Shown in pieces: positions 28,155-35,576 of a stretch of DNA of 64,000 nucleotides. The translations under genes and the position numbers were made by a program. The notes beneath the pieces are model-generated. The model made no database searches. It saw nothing but the letters and a program-made list of their open reading frames with translations, and was not told where the DNA came from. The stretch spans positions 620,001 through 684,000 of the forward strand of contig CP064987.1 of assembly GCA_016699835.1 (NCBI GenBank). The letters run 5' to 3'. Position 1 is the first letter of the stretch; the number at the start of each line of letters is the position of its first letter. The DNA comes from Phycisphaerales bacterium. Lineage in GTDB: Bacteria; Planctomycetota; Phycisphaerae; Phycisphaerales; UBA1924.

Positions 28155-28786
28155 CAGGAATCCTGTTGATTGAGACCGTGAGGCCGCATTGGGCGCCACG
28201 GGCCGAGCGCCCGCGAGAAGTGGTTGAACTCACCGGTCGCGCGACCGAGTGAGGCGCCCGAACGGTTGGGTGGTTCTGGACTCCACCGAAGATTCCGCTT
28301 CGGACGCACGAGAGACGCCTCCATCGGCCCGGAACGGTCCCAAGCCGTACTTGTGGTGTTGCTCACCCCGAGCATCACCCGATCGACAGGGTAAACCACC
28401 GCGCGGGAGCCGCTCTCGCGTCCTGCTCGCCGGTTCACCATCCCTCCCCATGATCCCGCGCCCCACGAGAACCGTGGGCTGGTATTGTGCCGGGTTCATC
28501 CCCGGCTTTCCACACCTGACCCGTACTACTCGAATCAACCGTATTCAGGACAATCACGACACAAGCCAGCATCCCCATGTCAACACCAGCCCGAATGGGC
28601 GTGGAAATCGTTGATGTGCGCGCACATTCCGCGCGATTTCCCCCGAAGGGCCCTTGGTGTACGGTCGAGCCAGTCCCGGGTTCGCATCCCCGTACAATTT
28701 TTTGACCACGCTCCAGAGTGCCGCCCCCTGTCGCCAGCCGCATCGTGCTGTGATCAGCGCTGGACATTGCTACCCTTGGCCTTCAC
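28155..28786. other. Structured divergent intergenic region
   Basis: No gene is supported in these 632 bases. They separate the SPFH-ABC operon from a divergent ABC-2 permease gene. The region is full of inverted repeats: GGGCGCC (28191-28197) with GGCGCCC (28253-28259), the palindrome CGGTCGCGCGACCG (28234-28247), a hairpin near 28402-28420, CCGGG-TTCATC-CCCGG (28490-28505), and a plus-strand terminator-like hairpin at 28659-28703. A leader RNA or small RNA is possible. Confidence 0.45.
28659..28703 (+). terminator. Rho-independent terminator-like hairpin with T6 tail
   Basis: GTACGG (28659-28664) pairs with CCGTAC (28690-28695), followed at once by AATTTTTT. No plus-strand gene precedes it, and the permease gene starts 84 bases downstream. 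It would therefore end a small RNA or act as an attenuator. The long loop (25 bases) lowers confidence. Confidence 0.5.
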
Positions 28787-30142
28787 ATGCTCCTCCAACC
28801 CCTCACGATCGCCCGCAACACGATGATCGAGAGCCTCCGCCAGCCGGTGGTGCTCCTCATCGTCCTCGCCTCGGGCATCCTCCAACTCTTCAACACCTGG
28901 AACACCGGCTACACCATGGGTCTAGAACAAACCGGCGAGGTCAAGGGGGACGACAAACTCCTCTTTGACCTCGGGCTGGCCACGGTCTTTGTGTGCGGGA
29001 CGCTCCTCGCGGGGTTCATCGCGACCGCCGTCATGAGCCGAGAGATTGAGAACAAGACTGTTCTCACCATCGTCTCCAAGCCCGTCTCGCGCGTCTCCCT
29101 CATCCTGGGCAAGTTCCTGGGCGTCGCCGGGTCGCTCCTGCTCTCGTCGGTCGTCATGATCCTCTTCATGCTCTTCGCCATTCGCCACGGTGTCATGAGC
29201 ACGGCGGCGGACGAGATCGACGGGCCTGTCGTCACCTTCGTCTTCGGGGCCGTGCTGCTTTCCCTCGCGATCGCCGCGTGGTGCAACTTCTACTACTCGT
29301 GGAGTTTCCCGCAGACGGCCGTCCTGCTCATGCTTCCCCTGGTGCTGATCGGCTACATCCTCACGCTCTCACTGAGCAAGCACTGGGAATGGCAGTCGCT
29401 CCTGAAGGACCTCAAGCCCCAGGTCACGCTCGCGAGCGCGACTCTTCTCCTCGCGCTCATCGTGCTGGCGGCCGTGGCGACGGCGGCCTCAACACGCCTG
29501 AACCAGGTGGCCACGATCGTGGCGTGCATGCTCGTCTTCGTCGCCGCGATGATGAGTAACTCCATCGTCGGCTCGCGCGTCTTTCACAACACCATCGCCG
29601 GAACCGTCGGTGACTATGTCCCCGTGGATCTCAACACGCCCGAACTGGCGACCCTGGGCACGCAGGGGAAACTCGAACTGGCCGGGCCTCCCGAGAGCCC
29701 CATCCGCGTGGGTGATTCGCTCTTCGTCTCGCCGACGCCGAATGGCTTTCCCATGCTCTGGGCTGGATTCGATCGGTTCACGGGATCACTCGACGACGCG
29801 AACCAGATGCTGGGACCCGGCACGCCGCCCGCGGTCGTGGTGACGGGGGTCTCGGCAAAGACGATCACCATCCGGCATATCGGCGGCAAGCCGTTGTCGA
29901 TCGTGCGGAACCCGTTTCCCGGCGACTACGTCTTCACCAAGCCCACAGAAATTCGGCTGCACTGGATGGTCGTCTGGGGCGTCGTGCCGAATCTACAGTT
30001 CTACTGGCTCCTCGACGCGGTCTCGCAGAGCCGGCCGATTCCGCCCTCGTATCTCATCACGATCTTCGTGTACACTCTGGTGCAGGTGGTCTTCTTCCTC
30101 TCCCTCGCCGTCGTGCTCTTCCAGAAGCGCGACGTGGGGTGA
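28787..30142 (+). CDS. ABC-2 type permease-like membrane protein
   Basis: A 451-residue membrane protein with the ABC-2 layout. There is an N-terminal coupling segment, LTIARNTMIESLRQPVVLLIVL. Then come four or five helices in the first ~240 residues, including SREIENKTVLTIVSKPVSRVSLILGKFLGV, the motif typical of ABC-2 permeases. A large extracytoplasmic domain (~250-400) and a final helix (TIFVYTLVQVVFFLSLAVVLF) follow. No ATPase lies next to it, so it may share the divergent ATPase at 22.1-23.4 kb or use one elsewhere. Confidence 0.8.
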   Translation: MLLQPLTIARNTMIESLRQPVVLLIVLASGILQLFNTWNTGYTMGLEQTGEVKGDDKLLFDLGLATVFVCGTLLAGFIATAVMSREIENKTVLTIVSKPVSRVSLILGKFLGVAGSLLLSSVVMILFMLFAIRHGVMSTAADEIDGPVVTFVFGAVLLSLAIAAWCNFYYSWSFPQTAVLLMLPLVLIGYILTLSLSKHWEWQSLLKDLKPQVTLASATLLLALIVLAAVATAASTRLNQVATIVACMLVFVAAMMSNSIVGSRVFHNTIAGTVGDYVPVDLNTPELATLGTQGKLELAGPPESPIRVGDSLFVSPTPNGFPMLWAGFDRFTGSLDDANQMLGPGTPPAVVVTGVSAKTITIRHIGGKPLSIVRNPFPGDYVFTKPTEIRLHWMVVWGVVPNLQFYWLLDAVSQSRPIPPSYLITIFVYTLVQVVFFLSLAVVLFQKRDVG

Positions 30143-30177
30143 GTCGAACCCGGGGCTAGCCAATCGCGGAGTTTCAC

Positions 30178-30516
30178 ATGCCGACGAAGCGTTCCAGCCT
30201 GAGCGATTTGGCCCACGAGGGCAAGCCCTCGAAGGGCGCCGCCAGGGACCCGAAGATGATGGTCCTCGTCGCGGTGCTCGTCGCCATCGTCGCGGGTGTC
30301 TGGGTCTGGGCGGCCTCCTTCATGGGGTGGATCGGGAACACCCAGCGTGGCAACGCCAACGCTCCGGCACCGACGTCGTACATGACGGACGCGGAGCGGA
30401 AGGAAGCCGAGCGGAACACGCCGATTATCGCCGACCCCAACAACCCCAAACAAGTGCCGGGCACGACCATCGACGGACGTCCGGTCGTCGCGCCCGAGGA
30501 AGTCTCGGGGTCTTGA
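30178..30516 (+). CDS. Small single-helix membrane protein
   Basis: A 112-residue protein of unknown function. A basic cytoplasmic N-terminus (~26 residues) is followed by one helix (MMVLVAVLVAIVAGVWVWAA) and a polar, Asn/Pro-rich tail with DAERKEAERNTPIIADPNNP. It starts 35 bases after the ABC-2 permease in the same direction, so co-transcription is likely and an accessory role plausible. Confidence 0.65.
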   Translation: MPTKRSSLSDLAHEGKPSKGAARDPKMMVLVAVLVAIVAGVWVWAASFMGWIGNTQRGNANAPAPTSYMTDAERKEAERNTPIIADPNNPKQVPGTTIDGRPVVAPEEVSGS

Positions 30517-30560
30517 TCCGGTTTTGAACAGGTCGCGCGAACCCGATACTCAACTACGGA

Positions 30561-31982
30561 TCACGACGCTGCCACGCTCGGTCCGGTCGTTCCCATCGCC
30601 TTGGAATATGACGCGACACACCGCTCGGCGGCCCCATCCCACGTCAGGCGGTGCAACTCGAACGAGCCGTGCTGGCGCAGCGTCTGCGACAGGGGCGGGT
30701 GACGCAGCACGGCGAGGATCTTGTTCGCCATCTCGTCGATGTCCCAGAAATCGACCTTGAGGACGTGCGTGAGGACCTCGCTCGCGCCGCTGGTCTTGGA
30801 GAGGATGACGGGCACGTCGTGCTTGATCGCCTCGAGGGCCGCGATCCCGAACGGCTCGCTCACGCTGGGCATGACATAGCAGTCGGCCATCTGGTACACG
30901 CGATCAACGTCGCGCCCGCGGAGAAACCCCGTGAAGAGCACCTTGTGCCCGATGCCCATGCTCGCGGCGAGTTCGATCATGCGGACGGCCATGTCGCCGC
31001 TCCCCGCGAGCACGAACTTGACGTTGGACATTTTCTCCAGCACGCGCTTGGCGGCGGCGATGAAGTACTCCGGCCCTTTCTGCATCGTGATGCGACCGAC
31101 AAAGAGCACGATGCGATCCCCGGACTCGATGCGATCGCCCTCGCGCGGCTGAACGTGGTCGCGCTCGATGCCGTTGTACACGACATCCACCTTTGCGGGA
31201 GAGACGCCGTAGCGTCGGACGCAGATCGCCTTGGTGAACTGGCTGACGGCGATGACGCGTGAGGCGTGGTGCATCCCGGCGCGCTCGATCTCATACACAC
31301 GCTGGTTCACGTTGGTCCCGGCGCGGTCGAACTCGGTCGAGTGGACGTGGACAATGAGGGGCTTGCGTGAGAGGCTGGAGAGGGCCACCCCCGCGGGAAA
31401 GGTCAGCCAGTCGTGGGCGTGGACGACATCGAACGACTCGCCCCGCGCGAGGGCGACGACGAGTCGGGCGTACCGCTCGGAATCGCCCACGAGGTCTGAC
31501 CCATACCCAACGCCGGGTCCGCCGGCGGCGAGGCCGGCCGAAGTCGATCCACCGCCAAGCCCACCACCGAAACTCTGGGCGAGCAAGGCCGCGGTCTCGT
31601 CGCTGGCCTGGATGGCACTGAGGTCCACGCCACCGATGCCCGCGGTAGCCCCAACGCCCGCGATCTTCGCGGGATCAAAGCCTGGGTACGAGTGGCTGAA
31701 TGAGGCCTGGACACCCCGGAATATGGCATTCTGGAACCCGTGGAGGGGCATCCCCTCGACATCCATCACATTGGTGCGCGTAGTTCCGGCCGCGGGAGCG
31801 GGGGAGTCGGAGCCGAGCATCTTGACGTGGGAGGCGTTGCCGGCGCGATCGACGGGCTTGGGAAGGATGAACAGAATCTTGTGTCCATGGCGATCCAGGG
31901 CCTTGGTCAGCCCATAGCACGCCACTCCCAGCCCTCCGGCGATGAATGGCGGAAACTCCCAGCCCAGCATGAGGATGCGCAT
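30561..31982 (-). CDS. Glycosyltransferase, GT4/GT5-like (glycogen synthase-like)
   Basis: A 473-residue GT-B fold glycosyltransferase. The N-terminal domain starts MRILMLGWEFPPFIAGGLG, as in starch/glycogen synthase-like enzymes; the GGLG loop binds the nucleotide sugar. It carries an odd Gly-rich insert (~residues 145-175, with FGGGLGGGSTSAG). The C-terminal domain has ILFVGRITMQKG-type start, SGDMAVRMIE, FTGFLRGRDVDRVY and the E-x7-E motif in SEPFGIAALEAIK. ATG 31982 has GGAG upstream. Acceptor and donor are unknown; ADP- or UDP-glucose polymer synthesis is one possibility. It is downstream of a small hypothetical gene. Confidence 0.85.
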   Translation of the reverse strand: MRILMLGWEFPPFIAGGLGVACYGLTKALDRHGHKILFILPKPVDRAGNASHVKMLGSDSPAPAAGTTRTNVMDVEGMPLHGFQNAIFRGVQASFSHSYPGFDPAKIAGVGATAGIGGVDLSAIQASDETAALLAQSFGGGLGGGSTSAGLAAGGPGVGYGSDLVGDSERYARLVVALARGESFDVVHAHDWLTFPAGVALSSLSRKPLIVHVHSTEFDRAGTNVNQRVYEIERAGMHHASRVIAVSQFTKAICVRRYGVSPAKVDVVYNGIERDHVQPREGDRIESGDRIVLFVGRITMQKGPEYFIAAAKRVLEKMSNVKFVLAGSGDMAVRMIELAASMGIGHKVLFTGFLRGRDVDRVYQMADCYVMPSVSEPFGIAALEAIKHDVPVILSKTSGASEVLTHVLKVDFWDIDEMANKILAVLRHPPLSQTLRQHGSFELHRLTWDGAAERCVASYSKAMGTTGPSVAAS

Positions 31983-32010
31983 TCCTTGCTCCGTCGCGCC
32001 GTGGCGCTCG

Positions 32011-32472
32011 TTAGTCGTCCTGTCCCGCTTCCATGTCCCCGAGCCTTCGGAAGCAGGCCTCATACGCCAGCATCCATCGGGCGCATTCCTCGGGCGTCGC
32101 CGAGTCACGGAGCGGCGTGCGGAAGGTGAAGAGTTTGTCCTCGGACCGGAAGTGCTCGACGCGGATGGTGCCGGCCCGGTCACTGGCCCCGAGTTCGGCG
32201 AGTTCCTCTTCCAGAAGTTCGTTCAGCTTGTCGCCGGTGTGGACGAGGTCCTGTTCGATGGACTGGCTCAGCCAGCGGTCCGGGGTGACCAAGGCCACCC
32301 AGGTCACGCCCCCATCGCGTTCCAAGCGATACCACGCAGGCGCGGCCGACGACCGGGCCTGGCAATCCAGGCGGTCCGATTCCGAGGCGATCTCGGCAAA
32401 GACCCCGGCCTCCTCGGCTGACTGGGCGACTTTCGAGAGGTATTGCGACCACGTCGCGTCGGACAACGCCAT
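32011..32472 (-). CDS. Hypothetical protein upstream of glycosyltransferase
   Basis: A 153-residue cytoplasmic protein not recognised as a named family. It is acidic, with a segment ARSSAAPAWYRLERDGG and a helical central part (LVHTGDKLNELLEEELAEL). The C-terminus reads TPEECARWMLAYEACFRRL. AAAGGAG lies eleven bases before ATG 32472 and five before an in-frame GTG 32478; either could be the start. The stop is 28 bases upstream of the glycosyltransferase ATG, so the two genes probably form an operon. Confidence 0.65.
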   Translation of the reverse strand: MALSDATWSQYLSKVAQSAEEAGVFAEIASESDRLDCQARSSAAPAWYRLERDGGVTWVALVTPDRWLSQSIEQDLVHTGDKLNELLEEELAELGASDRAGTIRVEHFRSEDKLFTFRTPLRDSATPEECARWMLAYEACFRRLGDMEAGQDD

Positions 32473-32627
32473 TTCCACGTCCACTCCTTTGGATCTTGCG
32501 GAGGCGACCCCTCCGTCTGTGAGTTTAGGCTGTCGTTCCCAGACCTTGGCTCGACGTTTGGGCCTGTGGTGCTATATTTGTTCCCTTCACATCGTCCGGG
32601 GCCGGAAGGTCTCGCGATGGATAACTA

Positions 32628-32711
32628 GCCCAGGTGGCGAAATTGGCAGACGCACTACCTTGAGGTGGTAGCGCCCGCAAGGGCATGGAGGTTCAAGTCC
32701 TCTCCTGGGCA
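32628..32711 (+). tRNA. tRNA-Leu (anticodon GAG)
   Basis: The acceptor stem GCCCAGG (32628-32634) pairs with CCTGGGC (32704-32710), followed by discriminator A. The anticodon stem CTACC/GGTAG encloses loop TTGAGGT, placing anticodon GAG at 32662-32664 (leucine codons CUC/CUU). A long variable arm, typical of class II tRNAs, and a GGTTCAAGTCC T arm are present. CCA is not encoded. Confidence 0.97.
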
Positions 32712-32850
32712 TTTCTGAGACGCGGGTCGATTCCGATTCGCCAGCACACCCAAATTTCTGGATTTCCCGGCAAAGCCCGGCCCCCAAGGCGGATGCCCTG
32801 GCCTCAAGTCGTGATGAACTCGCGCTCGGATCTGGCCGATAGGCGAATGG

Positions 32851-33954
32851 ATGTCTCCAGCGCCAAACCAGATCACTGTGCTCATCGTTGACGACTCCGT
32901 GGTAATGCGGAAGATGCTCTCGCAGATCGCGTCGAGCGATCCCGAGATTTGCGTCGTGGGCACCGCCAGGGACGGCGAGGACGGGCTCAAGCAGATCGAG
33001 GCCCTCAAGCCCGACGTCGTCACCATGGACATCGAGATGCCCAACCTCGATGGGCTGGGTGCGCTCTCGAAACTCAAGGCCGATCCCCAGGCTCACAAGC
33101 CGGCGGTGATCGTCTGTTCCACGCTCTCGAGCGCTGGAAGCCACGCGGCGCTCAAGGCGATGCGGCTCGGGGCGGCGGACGTGATCGGGAAGGATCCCTC
33201 GGCCCTGATCAACGGCGTCGAGGACGTTCGCACCGAGTTGATCGCGAAGATCAAGGCCGTCGCGAAGCGCCCCGGACGGCAGACGAACACGAAGGCCGAG
33301 TCATCGATACGAGTCCCGTCGAAGCCGGTCGCCCTGGGTGATCGGTCGATCGACGGCGTGTTCATCGGGTCGTCGACGGGCGGGCCACCGGTGCTGGAAC
33401 TGATCCTCACGGCACTCCCGGCGGAGTTTCCGTGTCCGGTCTTCATCGCGCAGCACATGCCTCGGCTCTTCACGACGAGCATGGCGGAGCGGTTGAACGA
33501 GTTGTGCAGGGTCAAGGTGGTGCACGCAGAAGACGGGATGACCGTTGAACGTGGAACGGTGTATCTGTGCCCGGGCGGGATGCACCTTCGCGTGAGGCCT
33601 TCGGCGTCTCGTGCGGGAACATGGCAGACCTCGGTGACGCTTGAGCCGGCGTCGGCGCTCTACAAGCCGAGCGTGAACGAGTTGCTCGCGTCGGCGGCAC
33701 AGACCATGGGCCCGCGCGCACTCGGCGTGGTGCTCACGGGAATGGGTGACGACGGGCTTGTGGGCGCGAAGGCGCTGCACGGCGCAGGCGGGGTCATTCT
33801 GACGCAGGACGAGGCCTCGTGCGTGGTGTATGGCATGCCGCGGGCGGTGGCGGAGGCGGGGTTGTCGGCGTCGGCGCTCCCCCCGGTGGGCCTGATCCAG
33901 ACCTTGCGATCGATCCGTGGCCGTGGAATCTCGAGCGCATCGACGGCGGCGTAA
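32851..33954 (+). CDS. cheB: Chemotaxis response regulator / protein-glutamate methylesterase CheB
   Basis: CheB removes methyl groups from chemoreceptor glutamates and deamidates glutamines, giving adaptation. The receiver domain (residues ~7-125) has DD at 14-15 and phospho-acceptor Asp60 (VTMDIEMPNLDG). A linker precedes the methylesterase domain with the catalytic triad Ser175 (GSSTGG), His202 (AQHMP) and the Asp of GMGDDG (about 301). The length of 367 is normal. It is the first gene of the operon cheB-cheW-cheR-cheA-cheX-cheY. Confidence 0.96.
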   Translation: MSPAPNQITVLIVDDSVVMRKMLSQIASSDPEICVVGTARDGEDGLKQIEALKPDVVTMDIEMPNLDGLGALSKLKADPQAHKPAVIVCSTLSSAGSHAALKAMRLGAADVIGKDPSALINGVEDVRTELIAKIKAVAKRPGRQTNTKAESSIRVPSKPVALGDRSIDGVFIGSSTGGPPVLELILTALPAEFPCPVFIAQHMPRLFTTSMAERLNELCRVKVVHAEDGMTVERGTVYLCPGGMHLRVRPSASRAGTWQTSVTLEPASALYKPSVNELLASAAQTMGPRALGVVLTGMGDDGLVGAKALHGAGGVILTQDEASCVVYGMPRAVAEAGLSASALPPVGLIQTLRSIRGRGISSASTAA

Positions 33955-34121
33955 TGAGCGACGGTCGGGGGATACGCCGTTCGAGCCGGCGCTGAGGGGC
34001 ATATCGACGGACTTCGCGTCAAGGAGAGGCCTGTACCAGCCGATGCAATCCGGTGCCGTCCGCCACGCCTTGGGCCTGGTGGTGATCGCACGGGCAATGC
34101 TGAGCAAAGACAGGAGCGACC

Positions 34122-34628
34122 ATGAGCACGAGCCTGAAGACCAACGGTACCGCCGGCACGACCAAGGGCGCCGTCGGTGTAGAACTCCAGTTGGTGACGT
34201 TCGACGTGGCGGGCGAGGAGTATGCCGTCAACATCCTGTCGGTGCAAGAGATCAACCGGATGATGGAGTTGACCCGCGTTCCCCAAAGCCCACCCGAGGT
34301 CGAGGGCGTGATCAACCTCCGCGGTCAGATTATCCCGGTGGTGGACCTTCGCAAGACGTTCAACCTGCCGCAAGCGGCCCACAGCGAGTCGTCGCGGATC
34401 GTGGTCGTCGAGGTCCACTCCAAGATGGTGGGCCTGATCGTGGACCGCGTGCACGAGGTGCGCCGGATCGACCAGAGCATCGTCGAGCCGCCGCCGGCGA
34501 TGGTGTGCTCGCTCCGCTCGGAGTTCATCGACGGCGTGGGCAAGTTGGAGGATCGCCTCATCATCCTGCTCAACCTTTCGAAACTCTTCCCCGAGTCGTC
34601 GATGACCAAGATGTCGAACGCGGCCTGA
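34122..34628 (+). CDS. cheW: Chemotaxis coupling protein CheW
   Basis: CheW links chemoreceptors to the kinase CheA. The 168-residue protein has a short Thr/Gly-rich N-terminus and then the SH3-like CheW fold: LVTFDVAGEEYAVNILSVQEI, VEGVINLRGQIIPVVDLR and MVGLIVDRVHEVRRI. ATG 34122 has AGGAG five bases upstream. A 167-base gap separates it from cheB, the longest in the operon, and could hold an internal promoter. Confidence 0.95.
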   Translation: MSTSLKTNGTAGTTKGAVGVELQLVTFDVAGEEYAVNILSVQEINRMMELTRVPQSPPEVEGVINLRGQIIPVVDLRKTFNLPQAAHSESSRIVVVEVHSKMVGLIVDRVHEVRRIDQSIVEPPPAMVCSLRSEFIDGVGKLEDRLIILLNLSKLFPESSMTKMSNAA

Positions 34629-34676
34629 TCCCACGAGAGTCGCGGCGTTCTATGGGCCGCAGCAAGGAAGACGTCC

Positions 34677-35552
34677 ATGTCGATCGCCGGCACCATTTCC
34701 ATGAATGACAAGCAGTTCGGCGAACTGCGAAAGATCATCTACGACCGTGCCGGGATCCACTTCCCCGACACGAAGAAGTACATTCTGGAATCACGTCTCT
34801 CGCACCGACTGCACGAGTTGGAGATGGAGTCGTTCAGCGACTACATCGCGTTCCTCTCGATCGGGCCGTACCAGAACGACGAGTTCCAGGAGATGTTCAA
34901 CCGCATCACCATCAACGAGACGTCGTTCTTCCGCAACGAGCCGCAGTTGGACGTCTTCGAGAAGAAGGTCCTCCCTGAGATCCTCGACGCACGCCGAGGG
35001 ACCAAGCGGCTGCGGATCTGGTCGGCGGCCTGCTCGACAGGCGACGAGCCGTACACGATCGCGATCATGCTGCACCGCTCGCTCGGGGCGCGCCTGAGTG
35101 ACTGGCGGATCGAGATCCTGGGGACGGACATCTCGGAGAAGGCGCTGGAGACAGCGAACTCGGGAGTCTTCCACGACTACTCGGTGCGCTCGACGCCCAC
35201 GCTCGTGAAGCAGCGGTACTTCCGCCAGCAGGGGAGCCAGTGGACGATCGACCCGTTGATCAAGCAGATGGTCTCGTTCGACCTGCACAACCTGAAGGAC
35301 CGGTTCGCGGCCCGTCGGTACGGGACGTGGGACGTGATTTTCTGCCGCAACGTGCTGATCTATTTCGACGACGCGATGAAGGGGCAGGTCTTCAAGACGT
35401 TCGCGGATCAGTTGGCCGACGACGGGACACTCTTCATCGGGCACTCGGAGACGATCCGGCCCGGGGAAGCGCCCTTCGAGGCGTTGCAGATCCCGCAGGG
35501 ATTCTGCTACCGAAAAACCAAGGGGACGCGCGCCGGCTCGGCCGCCGCCTGA
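34677..35552 (+). CDS. cheR: Chemoreceptor glutamate methyltransferase CheR
   Basis: CheR transfers methyl groups from SAM to receptor glutamates. The 291-residue protein has the N-terminal helical domain (FGELRKIIYDRAGIHF), RITINETSFFRNEPQ (substrate region), RIWSAACSTGDEPYTIA (SAM motif) and the late motif WDVIFCRNVLIYFD. AAGGAAG precedes ATG 34677. It has no C-terminal TPR or pentapeptide-binding addition. It is the third gene of the chemotaxis operon. Confidence 0.96.
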   Translation: MSIAGTISMNDKQFGELRKIIYDRAGIHFPDTKKYILESRLSHRLHELEMESFSDYIAFLSIGPYQNDEFQEMFNRITINETSFFRNEPQLDVFEKKVLPEILDARRGTKRLRIWSAACSTGDEPYTIAIMLHRSLGARLSDWRIEILGTDISEKALETANSGVFHDYSVRSTPTLVKQRYFRQQGSQWTIDPLIKQMVSFDLHNLKDRFAARRYGTWDVIFCRNVLIYFDDAMKGQVFKTFADQLADDGTLFIGHSETIRPGEAPFEALQIPQGFCYRKTKGTRAGSAAA

Positions 35553-35576
35553 TCGACTCACCAGAAGGAAAGACTC

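Noticed and set aside
28673..28695. tRNA-like T arm (GGGTTCGCATCC) beside the terminator
   Set aside because: The T-loop consensus A at position 58 is missing, one stem pair mismatches, and no acceptor or anticodon arm fits.
28440..28703. tmRNA, RNase P or SRP RNA in the structured spacer
   Set aside because: None of their conserved core sequences or a tag reading frame ending in Ala-Leu-Ala-Ala could be found.
32546..32578. Promoter for tRNA-Leu (TTGGCT ... TATATT)
   Set aside because: The spacing of about 21 bases is too long and the -35 match is weak; not listed as a feature.
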